From positions 1 to 64,000 of the forward strand of contig JAWKWX010000010.1 of assembly GCA_041397305.1 (NCBI GenBank): a DNA stretch of 64,000 nucleotides, given 5' to 3'. Below, piece by piece: positions 1 through 7,736 of this stretch (position 1 is its first letter; the number at the start of each line of letters is the position of its first letter). The stretch comes from TMP-24 sp041397305 (GTDB taxonomy: Bacteria > Pseudomonadota > Alphaproteobacteria > Rhodobacterales > Rhodobacteraceae). The notes beneath the pieces were generated by a model that saw only the letters and a list, made by a program, of their open reading frames with translations, ran no database searches and was not told the origin of the DNA. Both the position numbers and the translations under genes were made by a program.

Positions 1-2
1 TT

Positions 3-422
3 CTGACCATCGCCAAGGGGTTCGACACCGACTTCGCCGATCTTCACCCCAAGCGGCTTCGCCGCTTTTTCCTCGGGCCGATGTATTCCTCGGCCTATAC
101 GCTGCAGACCGGCCCGATCCGCGACGTGCTTCTGGAAGCCAACGCCAGCGAGGATGACGACTGGGCGCTGGCCTGGACTGTCGAGGACCTTGAAAGCGAG
201 CGGACCGAGGTCGAGAACGGCTGGTTTTCCTCGACCGAGCGCGAGGTCTTCCGCCTCGACCCGCTGACCGGCGGTCCCGATCAGGGCGCGAGCCGGATCC
301 TGCGCAACATGATCCTCCCGGAACGCGTTTTCCAGTCGCTGGCCGAGAAAGACCCGGCGGGCTTCCGTGCCGTGCGCAAATATGTGGCCGGGCGGCAGGG
401 ACGGATCATTCAGCATGATTGA
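3..422 (+). CDS. C-terminal part of an unidentified conserved protein (truncated by window edge)
   Basis: An open frame enters from the left edge and ends with TGA at 420-422, so about 139 C-terminal residues are visible. I do not recognise the family. The piece is soluble-looking, acidic in the middle (EDDDW, DLESERTEVENGW) and basic at the very end (RKYVAGRQGRI). It has no membrane segment or metal motif. The gene lies 48 nt before the AAA ATPase on the same strand, so the two may form an operon and work together. Its true start lies outside the window. Confidence 0.6.
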   Translation: MTIAKGFDTDFADLHPKRLRRFFLGPMYSSAYTLQTGPIRDVLLEANASEDDDWALAWTVEDLESERTEVENGWFSSTEREVFRLDPLTGGPDQGASRILRNMILPERVFQSLAEKDPAGFRAVRKYVAGRQGRIIQHD

Positions 423-470
423 GCCGGATAATCCGTCTCCGGGCATCGCAGAGCATGAGAAGGTACCGCA

Positions 471-2411
471 ATGAGTCAGTCAGCAAGCGAGATGGAGCTG
501 CGCGAGGAGGATATCCGCAACCACTATGCGGCGGCGGCGGAGATGCTCATGGGCATCGACCATGCCCCCCGACTGGCGCAGGCGCGGCTGACGCTGGCCG
601 CACCGGATCGCTCGCCCGAAATCTCGGCGATGAACCGCCGCTTCCGTTCGACCACGCCGGGCATGATCACGCGCCAGATGGCGCGGCCCGAGGGCGTGCG
701 GCTGATCGACCGGATCGCGGAAAGTGACGGCGACGATCCCCTGACCTCGGCCAAGCAGGCGGCCGTCACCCATGCGCTGCGCCGGGCCTTGTCCATCGCG
801 CTGACGGCGGGAGATGCTTTCGCGGATCGCACCGGGCTTGGCGAATTGAAGAAGGCCAATCTGGAGGCCCGCCTGCCCGCCGCGCGCCAGGCCGAGTTCG
901 GCGAACTTCTGGGCGCCGAGGCGCTTGCCGTGCTTTTCACCTTCGGCAATGCGCTGGCTTTCCTGCTGGCGCCGCAGGCGAGCGAACAGACGGTCGAGGT
1001 CGGCAGCGTCGAGGAGGTGCTGACCGACAATGCCCCACTCGCCCTGCACGGCGCCCTGTGGGAGCTTGACCAGATCATCGGCCTGCACGCAAAGACCGAC
1101 GATCTTCTGGTCTCTGCCGTCCTCGCCTATGCCGAACAACTGATGGCCAAGGTCGCGCTTCGCGCCGAGACGCATGCCCGCGTCCAGCCCTTCGCCGAGG
1201 CGAAATACCGGGTCGAGGCCGACGATTTCACGCTCGCGGGCTTCACCCCCGCCCGCAAGGCGCGCGGCACCACGCTGACCATGGCCTTCAAGAAGCCCGA
1301 GGAGGTGATCGGCAACCATATCGCCAAGTACCAGGCGATGCGGCTCGCCAAGATGCTGATGGCCTATGACTTCGCCCGCAAGCTCAACCCGTTTGCCGAA
1401 CTCGGCGGCTTCATCTTCACCTTCATGGGCGACGGCAAGCCCGGCACCGGCAAGACCACGCTCATCCAGATGATGGCGGGGATGATCAACGATTACTGCA
1501 AGATCGCGGGCTACCCGTTCCGCTACCAGAACCTCTCGATCGACAATGTCGACAGCTATCAGGGCAAGTCGGGGCAGAACGCGAAGGCCTTCATCAACAG
1601 TGTGATGGACCCCGCCGTCATCGGCTTCGGCACCATCGACGACATCGACCAGGTGGCGGGCAAGCGGGGTGAGCGCGGATCCTCGGCGGGCCAGCAGGAG
1701 ATCACGGCGGTCCTGATGGAGGCCTTCGCCGGGGCCAATACCGTGGTGCGCGGCAATGCGACCTTCGGCATGTTCTCGAACTATCCCGAGATGGTCGACG
1801 ACGCGCTGCGCCAAAGGGCGGGCGCGCGGTTTCTGGTGGACGGGCCGCAGACCCGCGAGGATTACATCGACATCCTGGCCCTGCTTCTGGGCAAGAACCA
1901 TGCGATCCCGGTCGGCGAGCATGACCTTTACGCCGGTCAGGAGATCCGCAAGGCGGTGGCCGCGAGCTTCGAGGGCCATTCCCGACCGCATGAGGAGGGG
2001 CTGAAGGCGGTCTGGGCGGCGGTGGCCGAAAGGATCGGGCCTTTGGACACGCTCGCCAAGCTCGGCAGTTACCTGAAGGCGATCCAGGAGGCCGACGGGC
2101 GCTTCACCGGCCGGGCGATCAAGAACATCACCGACGCGGTCAAGGTCCGCGCGATGGATTTCGAACTCCCGGACGAATGGATGGAAAAGCCCGACCTCTT
2201 CCTCTTCAAGGATTACGACACGAAGAAAGCCATGATCGCCGACCTGCGCACGCCCATCACCGTCGAGATGGTGGTGCAGGAGATCAACCGCTACGCCGAC
2301 AGCGAGTTCCGTTATGCCGACAAGTCCGACGAGGCGGCGATCGAAGGGGCCGTGCGCGACATGCGGCGGATGGAAGAGGCGAAGCGGCGGTATCTGGAGG
2401 GGAAGGGGTGA
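471..2411 (+). CDS. AAA-family ATPase of unknown role
   Basis: A 646-residue protein with one AAA-type ATPase core. The Walker A loop (GDGKPGTGKTT) is at about residues 320-331 and a Walker B-like stretch (GFGTIDDID) at about 385-393. An arginine-rich segment after it (DALRQRAGARF, about 440-450) could hold sensor or arginine-finger residues. The first 300 residues are mostly helical and match no family I know. Start: ATG at 471 with a purine-rich GAGAAGG nine bases upstream. The upstream gene and the small membrane-protein gene downstream (stop/start overlap GTGA) are on the same strand, so they may form one transcription unit. The substrate cannot be inferred; a remodelling or chaperone-like role is only a family-level guess. 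Confidence 0.8.
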   Translation: MSQSASEMELREEDIRNHYAAAAEMLMGIDHAPRLAQARLTLAAPDRSPEISAMNRRFRSTTPGMITRQMARPEGVRLIDRIAESDGDDPLTSAKQAAVTHALRRALSIALTAGDAFADRTGLGELKKANLEARLPAARQAEFGELLGAEALAVLFTFGNALAFLLAPQASEQTVEVGSVEEVLTDNAPLALHGALWELDQIIGLHAKTDDLLVSAVLAYAEQLMAKVALRAETHARVQPFAEAKYRVEADDFTLAGFTPARKARGTTLTMAFKKPEEVIGNHIAKYQAMRLAKMLMAYDFARKLNPFAELGGFIFTFMGDGKPGTGKTTLIQMMAGMINDYCKIAGYPFRYQNLSIDNVDSYQGKSGQNAKAFINSVMDPAVIGFGTIDDIDQVAGKRGERGSSAGQQEITAVLMEAFAGANTVVRGNATFGMFSNYPEMVDDALRQRAGARFLVDGPQTREDYIDILALLLGKNHAIPVGEHDLYAGQEIRKAVAASFEGHSRPHEEGLKAVWAAVAERIGPLDTLAKLGSYLKAIQEADGRFTGRAIKNITDAVKVRAMDFELPDEWMEKPDLFLFKDYDTKKAMIADLRTPITVEMVVQEINRYADSEFRYADKSDEAAIEGAVRDMRRMEEAKRRYLEGKG

Positions 2412-2758
2412 GTGTTGGCTTCGGGCTTTCCCTATTGATCGCTAATGGCGCACTCGCATGGCTGGCGGTTCTGGTGGCTTTGCGCGAAAATGTCACGTCG
2501 AGGCTAACCGCCATTTTGTCGGGCATTGGCGTACTGAGCTTGGGCCTGATCGCGGAATGTGGTCTTGTCCTCGCAAAGCTTTGCGGACTGGCATCCCTGT
2601 CGAACAACTTCCGAACAATCCAGTGCGACGGCGATGACAAATTCTCGGTCTACGATGTCCTAATTTTGTTTGGTGGTGCAGCTGCGTTGTTGGGCTGCTT
2701 GTTCTTCCTGGTCATCTTTCTGGCGGAGGCTCTGCGCAGAAGGAAGGTGAAGTCGTGA
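2408..2758 (+). CDS. Small predicted integral membrane protein
   Basis: 116 residues starting at GTG 2408, which overlaps the ATPase stop codon (GTGA). A strong Shine-Dalgarno tract (GGAGGGGAAGG) lies immediately upstream. Three hydrophobic segments are visible at about residues 4-22, 32-57 and 82-106, followed by a basic tail ending RRRKVKS. The loop between segments 2 and 3 is polar and contains one cysteine. Base composition is visibly less GC-rich than the neighbours. I recognise no family. Translational coupling suggests that it works with the ATPase, perhaps as a membrane anchor; that is inference. Without the GTG start there is no ATG start before the first membrane segment. Confidence 0.65.
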   Translation: MSVGFGLSLLIANGALAWLAVLVALRENVTSRLTAILSGIGVLSLGLIAECGLVLAKLCGLASLSNNFRTIQCDGDDKFSVYDVLILFGGAAALLGCLFFLVIFLAEALRRRKVKS

Positions 2759-2760
2759 TT

Positions 2761-2799
2761 ACCCCCCTCCCCTCTCCCCTCCCACAAGGGGAGGGGAAG
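2761..2799. repeat. G/C palindromic element, copy A
   Basis: A pyrimidine-rich tract leads into an inverted repeat: TCCCCTCCC (2775-2783), a 5-base loop, then GGGAGGGGA (2789-2797). Copy B, with almost the same palindrome, follows 45 bases later. Together they resemble the C/G-rich palindromes often scattered between genes in proteobacterial genomes. This copy starts two bases after the stop of the small membrane protein, so it may also act as that gene's terminator hairpin, although it has no T-run. Confidence 0.7.
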
Positions 2800-2840
2800 C
2801 GCAAAAACGGCGGGCGGCGGGCACGCGGAGAGGCGGCTGG

Positions 2841-2880
2841 CGCCTCCCCTCCCCCTCGTGGGGAGGGGATGGGGGTGGGG
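2841..2880. repeat. G/C palindromic element, copy B, next to the DUF559 start
   Basis: A ten-base perfect stem, TCCCCTCCCC (2845-2854) and GGGGAGGGGA (2860-2869), with a CTCGT loop, followed by a G-rich tail to 2880. The tail ends about 14 bases before the ATG of the DUF559 gene, so the element occupies that gene's leader. It repeats copy A, and the outer flanks of the two copies are also complementary (C-rich before A, G-rich after B), so a larger fold-back is possible. The G-runs could form a quadruplex. Confidence 0.7.
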
Positions 2881-2894
2881 GGCTGCGCGCAAGG

Positions 2895-3260
2895 ATGACC
2901 CGCATCGCCCGGCACACCCGCGAGCGCGCTCGCGATCTCCGTGCCGCCATGACACCGCAGGAACGCCGCCTCTGGGGGCAGCTTCGCGACCTCAACCGTA
3001 GGATCGGCACCAACTTCCGCAGGCAGGCCCCCATCGGCCCCTATATCGCCGACTTCGCCGATCTCGGCCGCCGGTTGATCATCGAGGTTGATGGCGGCGG
3101 CCATGGCGGGCCGCGCGATCAGGCGCGCGACGACTGGCTGCGCGCACAGGGTTTCTCCCTGTTGCGTTTCTGGAACGCGGATGTGGATGGCAATCTGGAC
3201 GGCGTGCTGCAGACAGTACTCGACCAGCTGAGCGGAACGCTTTCGCCGCACATCACGTAG
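2895..3260 (+). CDS. DUF559 domain protein (Vsr/restriction-like endonuclease fold)
   Basis: 121 residues. They show the DUF559 pattern: an N-terminal RHTRERARDLRAAMTPQERRLW helix region, then FRRQAPIGPYIADFADLGRRLIIEVDGGGH (residues about 41-70), and a C-terminal LRAQGFSLLRFWNADV. The acidic residues in YIADFAD and IIEVDGG match the metal-binding positions of the Vsr-like nuclease fold. Family members are putative very-short-patch-repair-type endonucleases of unproven substrate. Start: ATG 2895, with AAGG directly upstream. It sits behind two copies of a G/C palindrome and has no partner methylase or toxin-antitoxin partner. It is unlikely to belong functionally to its neighbours. Confidence 0.85.
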   Translation: MTRIARHTRERARDLRAAMTPQERRLWGQLRDLNRRIGTNFRRQAPIGPYIADFADLGRRLIIEVDGGGHGGPRDQARDDWLRAQGFSLLRFWNADVDGNLDGVLQTVLDQLSGTLSPHIT

Positions 3261-3280
3261 AAACGTCGATCCCACACCAA

Positions 3281-3309
3281 AGCAAAAGCCCGCAGGTTTC
3301 CCCGCGGGC
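3281..3309 (-). terminator. Intrinsic terminator of carD
   Basis: Read on the minus strand, a GCCCGC/GCGGGC stem with a 10-base loop (3288-3309) is followed by TTTTGCT. It begins 24 bases past the carD stop codon. It may also stop readthrough from the convergent DUF559 gene, though there is no T-run in that direction. Confidence 0.75.
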
Positions 3310-3332
3310 CTCTCAGTCTCGCTCCCCTCGCC

Positions 3333-3842
3333 TCAGGCGGCGCGGGTGAAGAGCATGTCGTCGACCTTCTTCTGGGCGCCCGCCGCATCGACGCCGGACA
3401 CGGCGGCGATTTCGCGGGTCAGGCGGTCGAGGGCCGCCTCGTAGAGCTGACGTTCGGAATAGCTCTGCTCGCGCTGATCGTCGGTGCGGAAGAGGTCGCG
3501 CACCACCTCGGCGATCGCCATCAGGTCGCCCGAGTTGATCTTCTGTTCATATTCCTGGGCGCGGCGCGACCACATCGCCCGCTTGACCTTGGCCTTGCCC
3601 TTCAGCGTCTCGAGCGCGCGGCTCACCATGTCGGGGCTCGACAGTTGCCGCATGCCGATCTCGGTCGCCTTGTGGGTCGGCACCCTCAGCGTCATCTTGT
3701 CCTTCTCGAACGAGATCACGAACAGTTCGAGCTTGATGCCCGCGATCTCCTGCTCCTCGATCGACATGATCTTGCCGACGCCATGCGCCGGATAGACCAC
3801 GAAATCATCGGGGCGGAAGTCGGATTTCTTCGTCTTCGTCAT
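3333..3842 (-). CDS. carD: CarD/CdnL-family RNA polymerase-binding transcription regulator
   Basis: 169 residues with the CarD N-terminal RNA-polymerase-interacting Tudor-like domain (DFRPDDFVVYPAHGVGKI at about 8-25, KMTLRVPTHKATEIGMRQL at about 49-67). A helical DNA-contacting C-terminal domain follows, including the WSRRAQEYEQKINSGD stretch with its conserved tryptophan. In alphaproteobacteria such proteins bind the RNA polymerase beta subunit and stabilise the open complex at ribosomal and biosynthetic promoters. Length and order are typical. A good sigma-70-like promoter lies about 150 bases upstream, and a clean terminator follows. The neighbour fdxA points the same way but is separated by about 300 bases. 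Confidence 0.93.
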   Translation of the reverse strand: MTKTKKSDFRPDDFVVYPAHGVGKIMSIEEQEIAGIKLELFVISFEKDKMTLRVPTHKATEIGMRQLSSPDMVSRALETLKGKAKVKRAMWSRRAQEYEQKINSGDLMAIAEVVRDLFRTDDQREQSYSERQLYEAALDRLTREIAAVSGVDAAGAQKKVDDMLFTRAA

Positions 3843-4148
3843 TCAATCCTATCCTCGTACCTGTCCAGCACCGACAAAGAAACCAATCGCCCGCAAACGC
3901 GCCGCGCGTAGGGTCTGGTTCGTGTCGCTGAAAAGGCCGCCGTTGCCGCAGCAATCGGTGGCCCCCAAAAGTGCCCTCATCCAGTTGTAACGAATATATA
4001 GCAGAAAAATGGCCGTTCCAAAAGGTCCACGTTACCGGCGGACCACCGGTTTCGCGAGAAAGCCGTGTCAGAAAGGCCGTTCGCGGGCCGCCAACAGCGC
4101 CTGATCCGCCGGCAAGCCGACCAGAGAGCCGAATCGGATCATATGTCC
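3843..4148. other. Intergenic region between carD and fdxA
   Basis: 306 bases without a convincing gene. The centre is AT-rich for this genome and holds a sigma-70-like promoter pointing at carD (3993-4021). The remainder must contain the 3' end of the fdxA transcript; I see no hairpin with a T-run there. Longer frames crossing this region are unlike any protein and look like readthrough of other frames. Confidence 0.5.
3993..4021 (-). promoter_or_regulatory. Candidate sigma-70 promoter for carD
   Basis: On the minus strand TTGGAA (4021-4016) and TATATT (3998-3993) are separated by exactly 17 bases. Predicted transcription would start near 3986, giving a leader of about 145 bases before carD. 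Support is sequence match and position only. Confidence 0.5.
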
Positions 4149-4487
4149 TCAGTCGCCGCTGCCGGCGGCTTCGGAGAAGTATTTCTCGCGCTTGCCGGTC
4201 TCGCCGTCGCGGGCCTCGGCCTCGGGCAGCGGGTCCTTGCGCTGGGTGATCACCGGCCATTGTTCGGAATATTTCCGGTTGAACTCGACCCATTCCTCCA
4301 TCGCAGGCTCGGTGTCGGGGCGGATCGCATCGGCGGGGCATTCCGGTTCGCACACGCCGCAGTCGATGCATTCATCCGGATGGATGACCAGCATGTTCTC
4401 GCCTTCATAGAAACAATCGACCGGGCAGACCTCCACGCAGTCGGTGTATTTGCAGGCGATGCAATTGTCGGTGACGACATAGGTCAT
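4149..4487 (-). CDS. fdxA: Seven-iron ferredoxin (3Fe-4S/4Fe-4S), FdxA type
   Basis: 112 residues. Cysteines at 9, 12, 17, 21, 25, 40, 43, 46 and 50 reproduce, after Met removal, the spacing of Azotobacter ferredoxin I. The CxxxxCxxxCP set with the late Cys50 binds the 3Fe-4S cluster, and CIDCGVC plus Cys21 bind the 4Fe-4S cluster. The C-terminal extension to residue 112 (PAMEEWVEFNRKYSEQWPVITQRK) is typical of this class. It is a cytoplasmic low-potential electron carrier whose partner is not shown here. It lies downstream of the S4 and helicase genes on the same strand, with a 124-base gap in which a separate promoter is possible. FdxA and CarD neighbours are common in Rhodobacteraceae. Confidence 0.95.
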   Translation of the reverse strand: MTYVVTDNCIACKYTDCVEVCPVDCFYEGENMLVIHPDECIDCGVCEPECPADAIRPDTEPAMEEWVEFNRKYSEQWPVITQRKDPLPEAEARDGETGKREKYFSEAAGSGD

Positions 4488-4611
4488 GGCGGGCGTCCAG
4501 AAAGCTCGTGTCGCTGCTACCTAGCCCCGGATGAGGGATCATTCAAGCCGGGAGCGGTCCGCGAAGGACGGGAAAGACCGATATCGGGCCAGGGCGCGCG
4601 GCGGTGGGAGA

Positions 4612-4908
4612 TCATTCGCCCGGCGCGGGGTCCGACGGGCCGACGGTTCCGCCCGCCTCGGCATAGAGCGTCCGCGCCTCGCTGGCGGGGCCGCGCCGCG
4701 TGCCGCAGGCCAGCACGCGGACGACGCGGATCTCGCGCTGCAGCGCGAAGGTCAGCACATCGCCCGGCCCCACCGTCTGCGCGGGCTTCGTCACATGCGC
4801 CCCGTTCAGCCGCACATGCCCCGCCTCGATCAGCGCCGCCGCCAGGCTGCGGCTCTTGAGAAACCGCGCCTGCCAGAGCCATTTGTCGAGGCGGATGCGG
4901 CCGTCCAC
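4612..4908 (-). CDS. S4-domain RNA-binding protein (HslR/Hsp15-like)
   Basis: 98 residues. The S4 RNA-binding motif fills residues 5-65 (RLDKWLWQARFLKSRSLAAALIEAGHVRLNGAHVTKP). The pattern matches Hsp15/HslR-type proteins that bind ribosomal RNA on stalled 50S subunits. Those proteins are usually about 125-135 residues with a basic tail; this one ends early with an acidic PSDPAPGE tail, so it is short for the family. It starts three bases after the helicase stop codon, so the two RNA-binding proteins are probably co-expressed. A role in ribosome rescue or RNA handling is inference from family and context. Confidence 0.85.
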   Translation of the reverse strand: MDGRIRLDKWLWQARFLKSRSLAAALIEAGHVRLNGAHVTKPAQTVGPGDVLTFALQREIRVVRVLACGTRRGPASEARTLYAEAGGTVGPSDPAPGE

Positions 4909-4911
4909 GGG

Positions 4912-7725
4912 TCAGAGCTTGTCGCGCAGCCCCATGAGCGCGGCGGCGAAAGGATTGTCGGGGTCGATGCGGGTTTCCCGGCGTGGCGCCTTGGCCTCGA
5001 ACTGGCGGGGTTGGTCCTCGCGGCGGTCGCGGCCGGGTTTGCCCTTGGGGCCGCCCTTGTGATCGGGACGCCCGTCGCGGCGCTCCTTGCGGTCGCCGCG
5101 CGGACGATCCTCGCGCTTCTCGCCCTCCGGCCGCGGCGCCCGGTCGCGCCCATCCCCCTCGCCTGCGGTGCGCGGTTGGCCAGGGTCGCGGCGCGGTCCG
5201 CGCTCGGGGCGCGGGCGCGGCTTCGGCGCCCAGGTGAAGGTATAGAAGACCTCCATCTCGGTCACGGTCTGCAGCGCCACTTCCTCTTCAGGGATCGGAT
5301 TGACCGGCTGGTCGGCATCCGGGGCCGCTGCCGCGACCGGCTCCGCCTTGACCTTCTCGCGCTCGCCGCGTTCGGCCCTGTAGCCAAGGCCACCCATCAG
5401 GTCGGCGAACTGCTCAAGCGTCATGCCGGTGATCGACAACATGTCGGGATTGGCCTCGAACCCCGCGCGACTGTCCTTCTGGCGCAATATGTCGGCGAGG
5501 CGTTCCAGCATGTCGATGCGGATCGCCCGCGCCCCGGCCGGCTGATAGCCCGCAAGCACGTAGTTGCCCTTCGGCACGTCGGGCAGATGCGGAATGGTCA
5601 CAAGGCCCGGCGGCGGGCTGGTGAGGAACTCGGCCTGGTCGTTCGCAAGCGACCAGAGGAGGAGCCTCAGCCGCGTCGGGGCGGGCTTCAGGAGCGCGGG
5701 CAGGAAGATCGTATACTGGCCGAAGCGCACGCCGTGCTTCCTCAGCGCGCCGCGCGCCTCCTGGTCGAGCGCCTTCACCTCGTCGGCCACGCTTTCGCGC
5801 GGCAGGACGCCCATCTGCTCGACCAGCCGGAAGGCGAAGCCGCGCGCAAGGCCAGTCAGCGCCTCGTCGCGGCCCATCGCCAGCAACGGCTCGAACGCCG
5901 CCGCGATCTTGCGGTCGATGAAATGCTGCAGGCGGCGGCGCACCTTTTCGGCCACGTCATAGCCCGCTTCCTCGTCGACGAAGGCCTCGACCTGCGGCTT
6001 CAGCGGATCGGCGCCCTTCACCAGCTTGCCAATCGCATGCGCGCCCCACATCAGACCGCCCTGATCGGTAAAGTCCAGTTCGGTATCGGGCGCGTTGTAG
6101 AACCGGTCGGCCCGCAGATGGAATTCGGGGCGGAGCGCCTCGTAAGCCGCCTGTTTCAGGGTGCGTCCCTCATCCGGCGTGGCACTCGCATCCCCCTGGA
6201 AGCGGAAGCCTTCCAGACGGCCGACGAATTCGCCCTCGACCGTCACTTCGCCCTTGTCGTTCACCTCAGCCACAAGGCTCTCCTTCTGCTTGAGCCGGCG
6301 GAGGAGAACGCTCGTCCGCCGGTCCACAAATCTCTGGGTCAGCCGCGCATGCAGCGCATCCGACAGGCGGTCTTCTACCGCGCGGGTTTCGTCACGCCAA
6401 TGGCTTTCATCATCGACCCATCCGGCACGCTGCGCAACGTAGGTCCAGGTGCGGATATAGGCCAGACGTTTGGAAAGCGTATCGATGTCGCCCTCTGTCC
6501 GATCGATGCGCTTGATCTGTTCGGCCAACCAGTCGGCGGGAACGCGCCCCTTGCCCTGCAGGAAATCGAAGATCCGGGCCAGAAGCGTCGCATGTTCGTT
6601 CGAGGAAATCGCCCGGAAATCGGGGATGCGGCACACATCCCACAGAAGTCGCACGTCACGCGGCGCCTGTGCCCGCTTGAGGATTTCGGGCCGGTCGGCC
6701 AGGCTTTTCAGCGCCAGAAGGTCGTCGGCATCCCGGCCCCTGACCAGCCATTCGCCCCTGGGCGACGTCTCCAGCGCACCGATGAGCCGGTCGACGGAGC
6801 CGAAATCGAGATCGGGGGACCGCCAGCTCAGCCGCTGGATGGGCGAGAAACGGTGATTTTCGATGGCGTCCACGATTTCGTCCGAAATCGGCGCCGCCTC
6901 GCCCGTTACCCCGAATGTGCCCGGCGCCATGTGCCGCCCGGCCCGCCCGGCGATCTGCGCCAGTTCGTGCGGGAACAGCGCCCGGATGCGACGGCCGTCG
7001 AATTTCGCGGTCGCCGAAAAGGCGACATGGCCGATATCGAGGTTGAGCCCCATGCCGATCGCATCGGTCGCCACCAGGAAATCCACATCTCCGTTCTGAT
7101 AGAGTTCGACCTGCGCATTGCGCGTGCGCGGGCTCAGGGCGCCCATCACCACCGCGCAGCCACCCTTCTGGCGGCGGATCAGTTCGGCGATGGCATAAAG
7201 GTTGTCGACCGAGAAACTGACGATGGCGCTGCGCGAGGGCATGCGGCTGATCTTCTTCGATCCGGCATAGGCGAGCGTGGAAAACCGCTCGCGCCTGAGG
7301 AACTGGGCCTTCGGCACCAGCGCCGCGATGGCCGAGCGCATCGTGTCGGACCCGAGGAACAGTGTCTCGTGCAGGCCGCGCGCGTTCAGGAGCCGGTCGG
7401 TGAAGACATGGCCCCGCTCGGGGTCGGCGCAAAGCTGGATCTCGTCCACCGCCAGGAAATCGGCGCCGATATCGGTGGGCATCGCCTCGACCGTGCAGAC
7501 CCAGTACCGGGCGCGTTCGCCGACGATCCGCTCCTCGCCCGTCACGAGGGCCGCGACCGACGGCCCCCGCGCCGCGACGATCCGGTCATAGACCTCACGC
7601 GCGAGAAGCCTCAGCGGCAGGCCGATGACGCCGGTGCGGTGCGCCAGCATCCGCTCGATCGCATAATGGGTCTTGCCGGTATTCGTCGGTCCGAGGACCG
7701 CGGTGATCCTCGCTTGCGCGTTCAT
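4912..7725 (-). CDS. SUV3-like ATP-dependent RNA/DNA helicase
   Basis: 937 residues. Motif I is GPTNTGKT at 12-19, motif II DEIQ at 94-97, and the SUV3-type motif VI region AQIAGRAGRHMAPGTFG lies around residue 265-280. The central SUV3_C-type part covers about 280-450. The last 90 residues are very rich in R, G, P, D and K (RPRPERGPRRDPGQPRTAGEG and similar), a low-complexity tail likely to bind nucleic acid or partners. SUV3 is the mitochondrial degradosome helicase, and alphaproteobacteria carry this close relative. In the cell it probably unwinds structured RNA. It is the first gene of a unit with the S4 protein. Confidence 0.9.
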   Translation of the reverse strand: MNAQARITAVLGPTNTGKTHYAIERMLAHRTGVIGLPLRLLAREVYDRIVAARGPSVAALVTGEERIVGERARYWVCTVEAMPTDIGADFLAVDEIQLCADPERGHVFTDRLLNARGLHETLFLGSDTMRSAIAALVPKAQFLRRERFSTLAYAGSKKISRMPSRSAIVSFSVDNLYAIAELIRRQKGGCAVVMGALSPRTRNAQVELYQNGDVDFLVATDAIGMGLNLDIGHVAFSATAKFDGRRIRALFPHELAQIAGRAGRHMAPGTFGVTGEAAPISDEIVDAIENHRFSPIQRLSWRSPDLDFGSVDRLIGALETSPRGEWLVRGRDADDLLALKSLADRPEILKRAQAPRDVRLLWDVCRIPDFRAISSNEHATLLARIFDFLQGKGRVPADWLAEQIKRIDRTEGDIDTLSKRLAYIRTWTYVAQRAGWVDDESHWRDETRAVEDRLSDALHARLTQRFVDRRTSVLLRRLKQKESLVAEVNDKGEVTVEGEFVGRLEGFRFQGDASATPDEGRTLKQAAYEALRPEFHLRADRFYNAPDTELDFTDQGGLMWGAHAIGKLVKGADPLKPQVEAFVDEEAGYDVAEKVRRRLQHFIDRKIAAAFEPLLAMGRDEALTGLARGFAFRLVEQMGVLPRESVADEVKALDQEARGALRKHGVRFGQYTIFLPALLKPAPTRLRLLLWSLANDQAEFLTSPPPGLVTIPHLPDVPKGNYVLAGYQPAGARAIRIDMLERLADILRQKDSRAGFEANPDMLSITGMTLEQFADLMGGLGYRAERGEREKVKAEPVAAAAPDADQPVNPIPEEEVALQTVTEMEVFYTFTWAPKPRPRPERGPRRDPGQPRTAGEGDGRDRAPRPEGEKREDRPRGDRKERRDGRPDHKGGPKGKPGRDRREDQPRQFEAKAPRRETRIDPDNPFAAALMGLRDKL

Positions 7726-7736
7726 CGGGCCCGCTC

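Noticed and set aside
480..1991. Long open frame antisense to the AAA ATPase gene (about 503 codons)
   Set aside because: It is in the GC-rich reverse frame of a gene with clear motifs. Its peptide is low-complexity (R, G, D, L, H) with no domain, which is typical of antisense frames in high-GC genomes.
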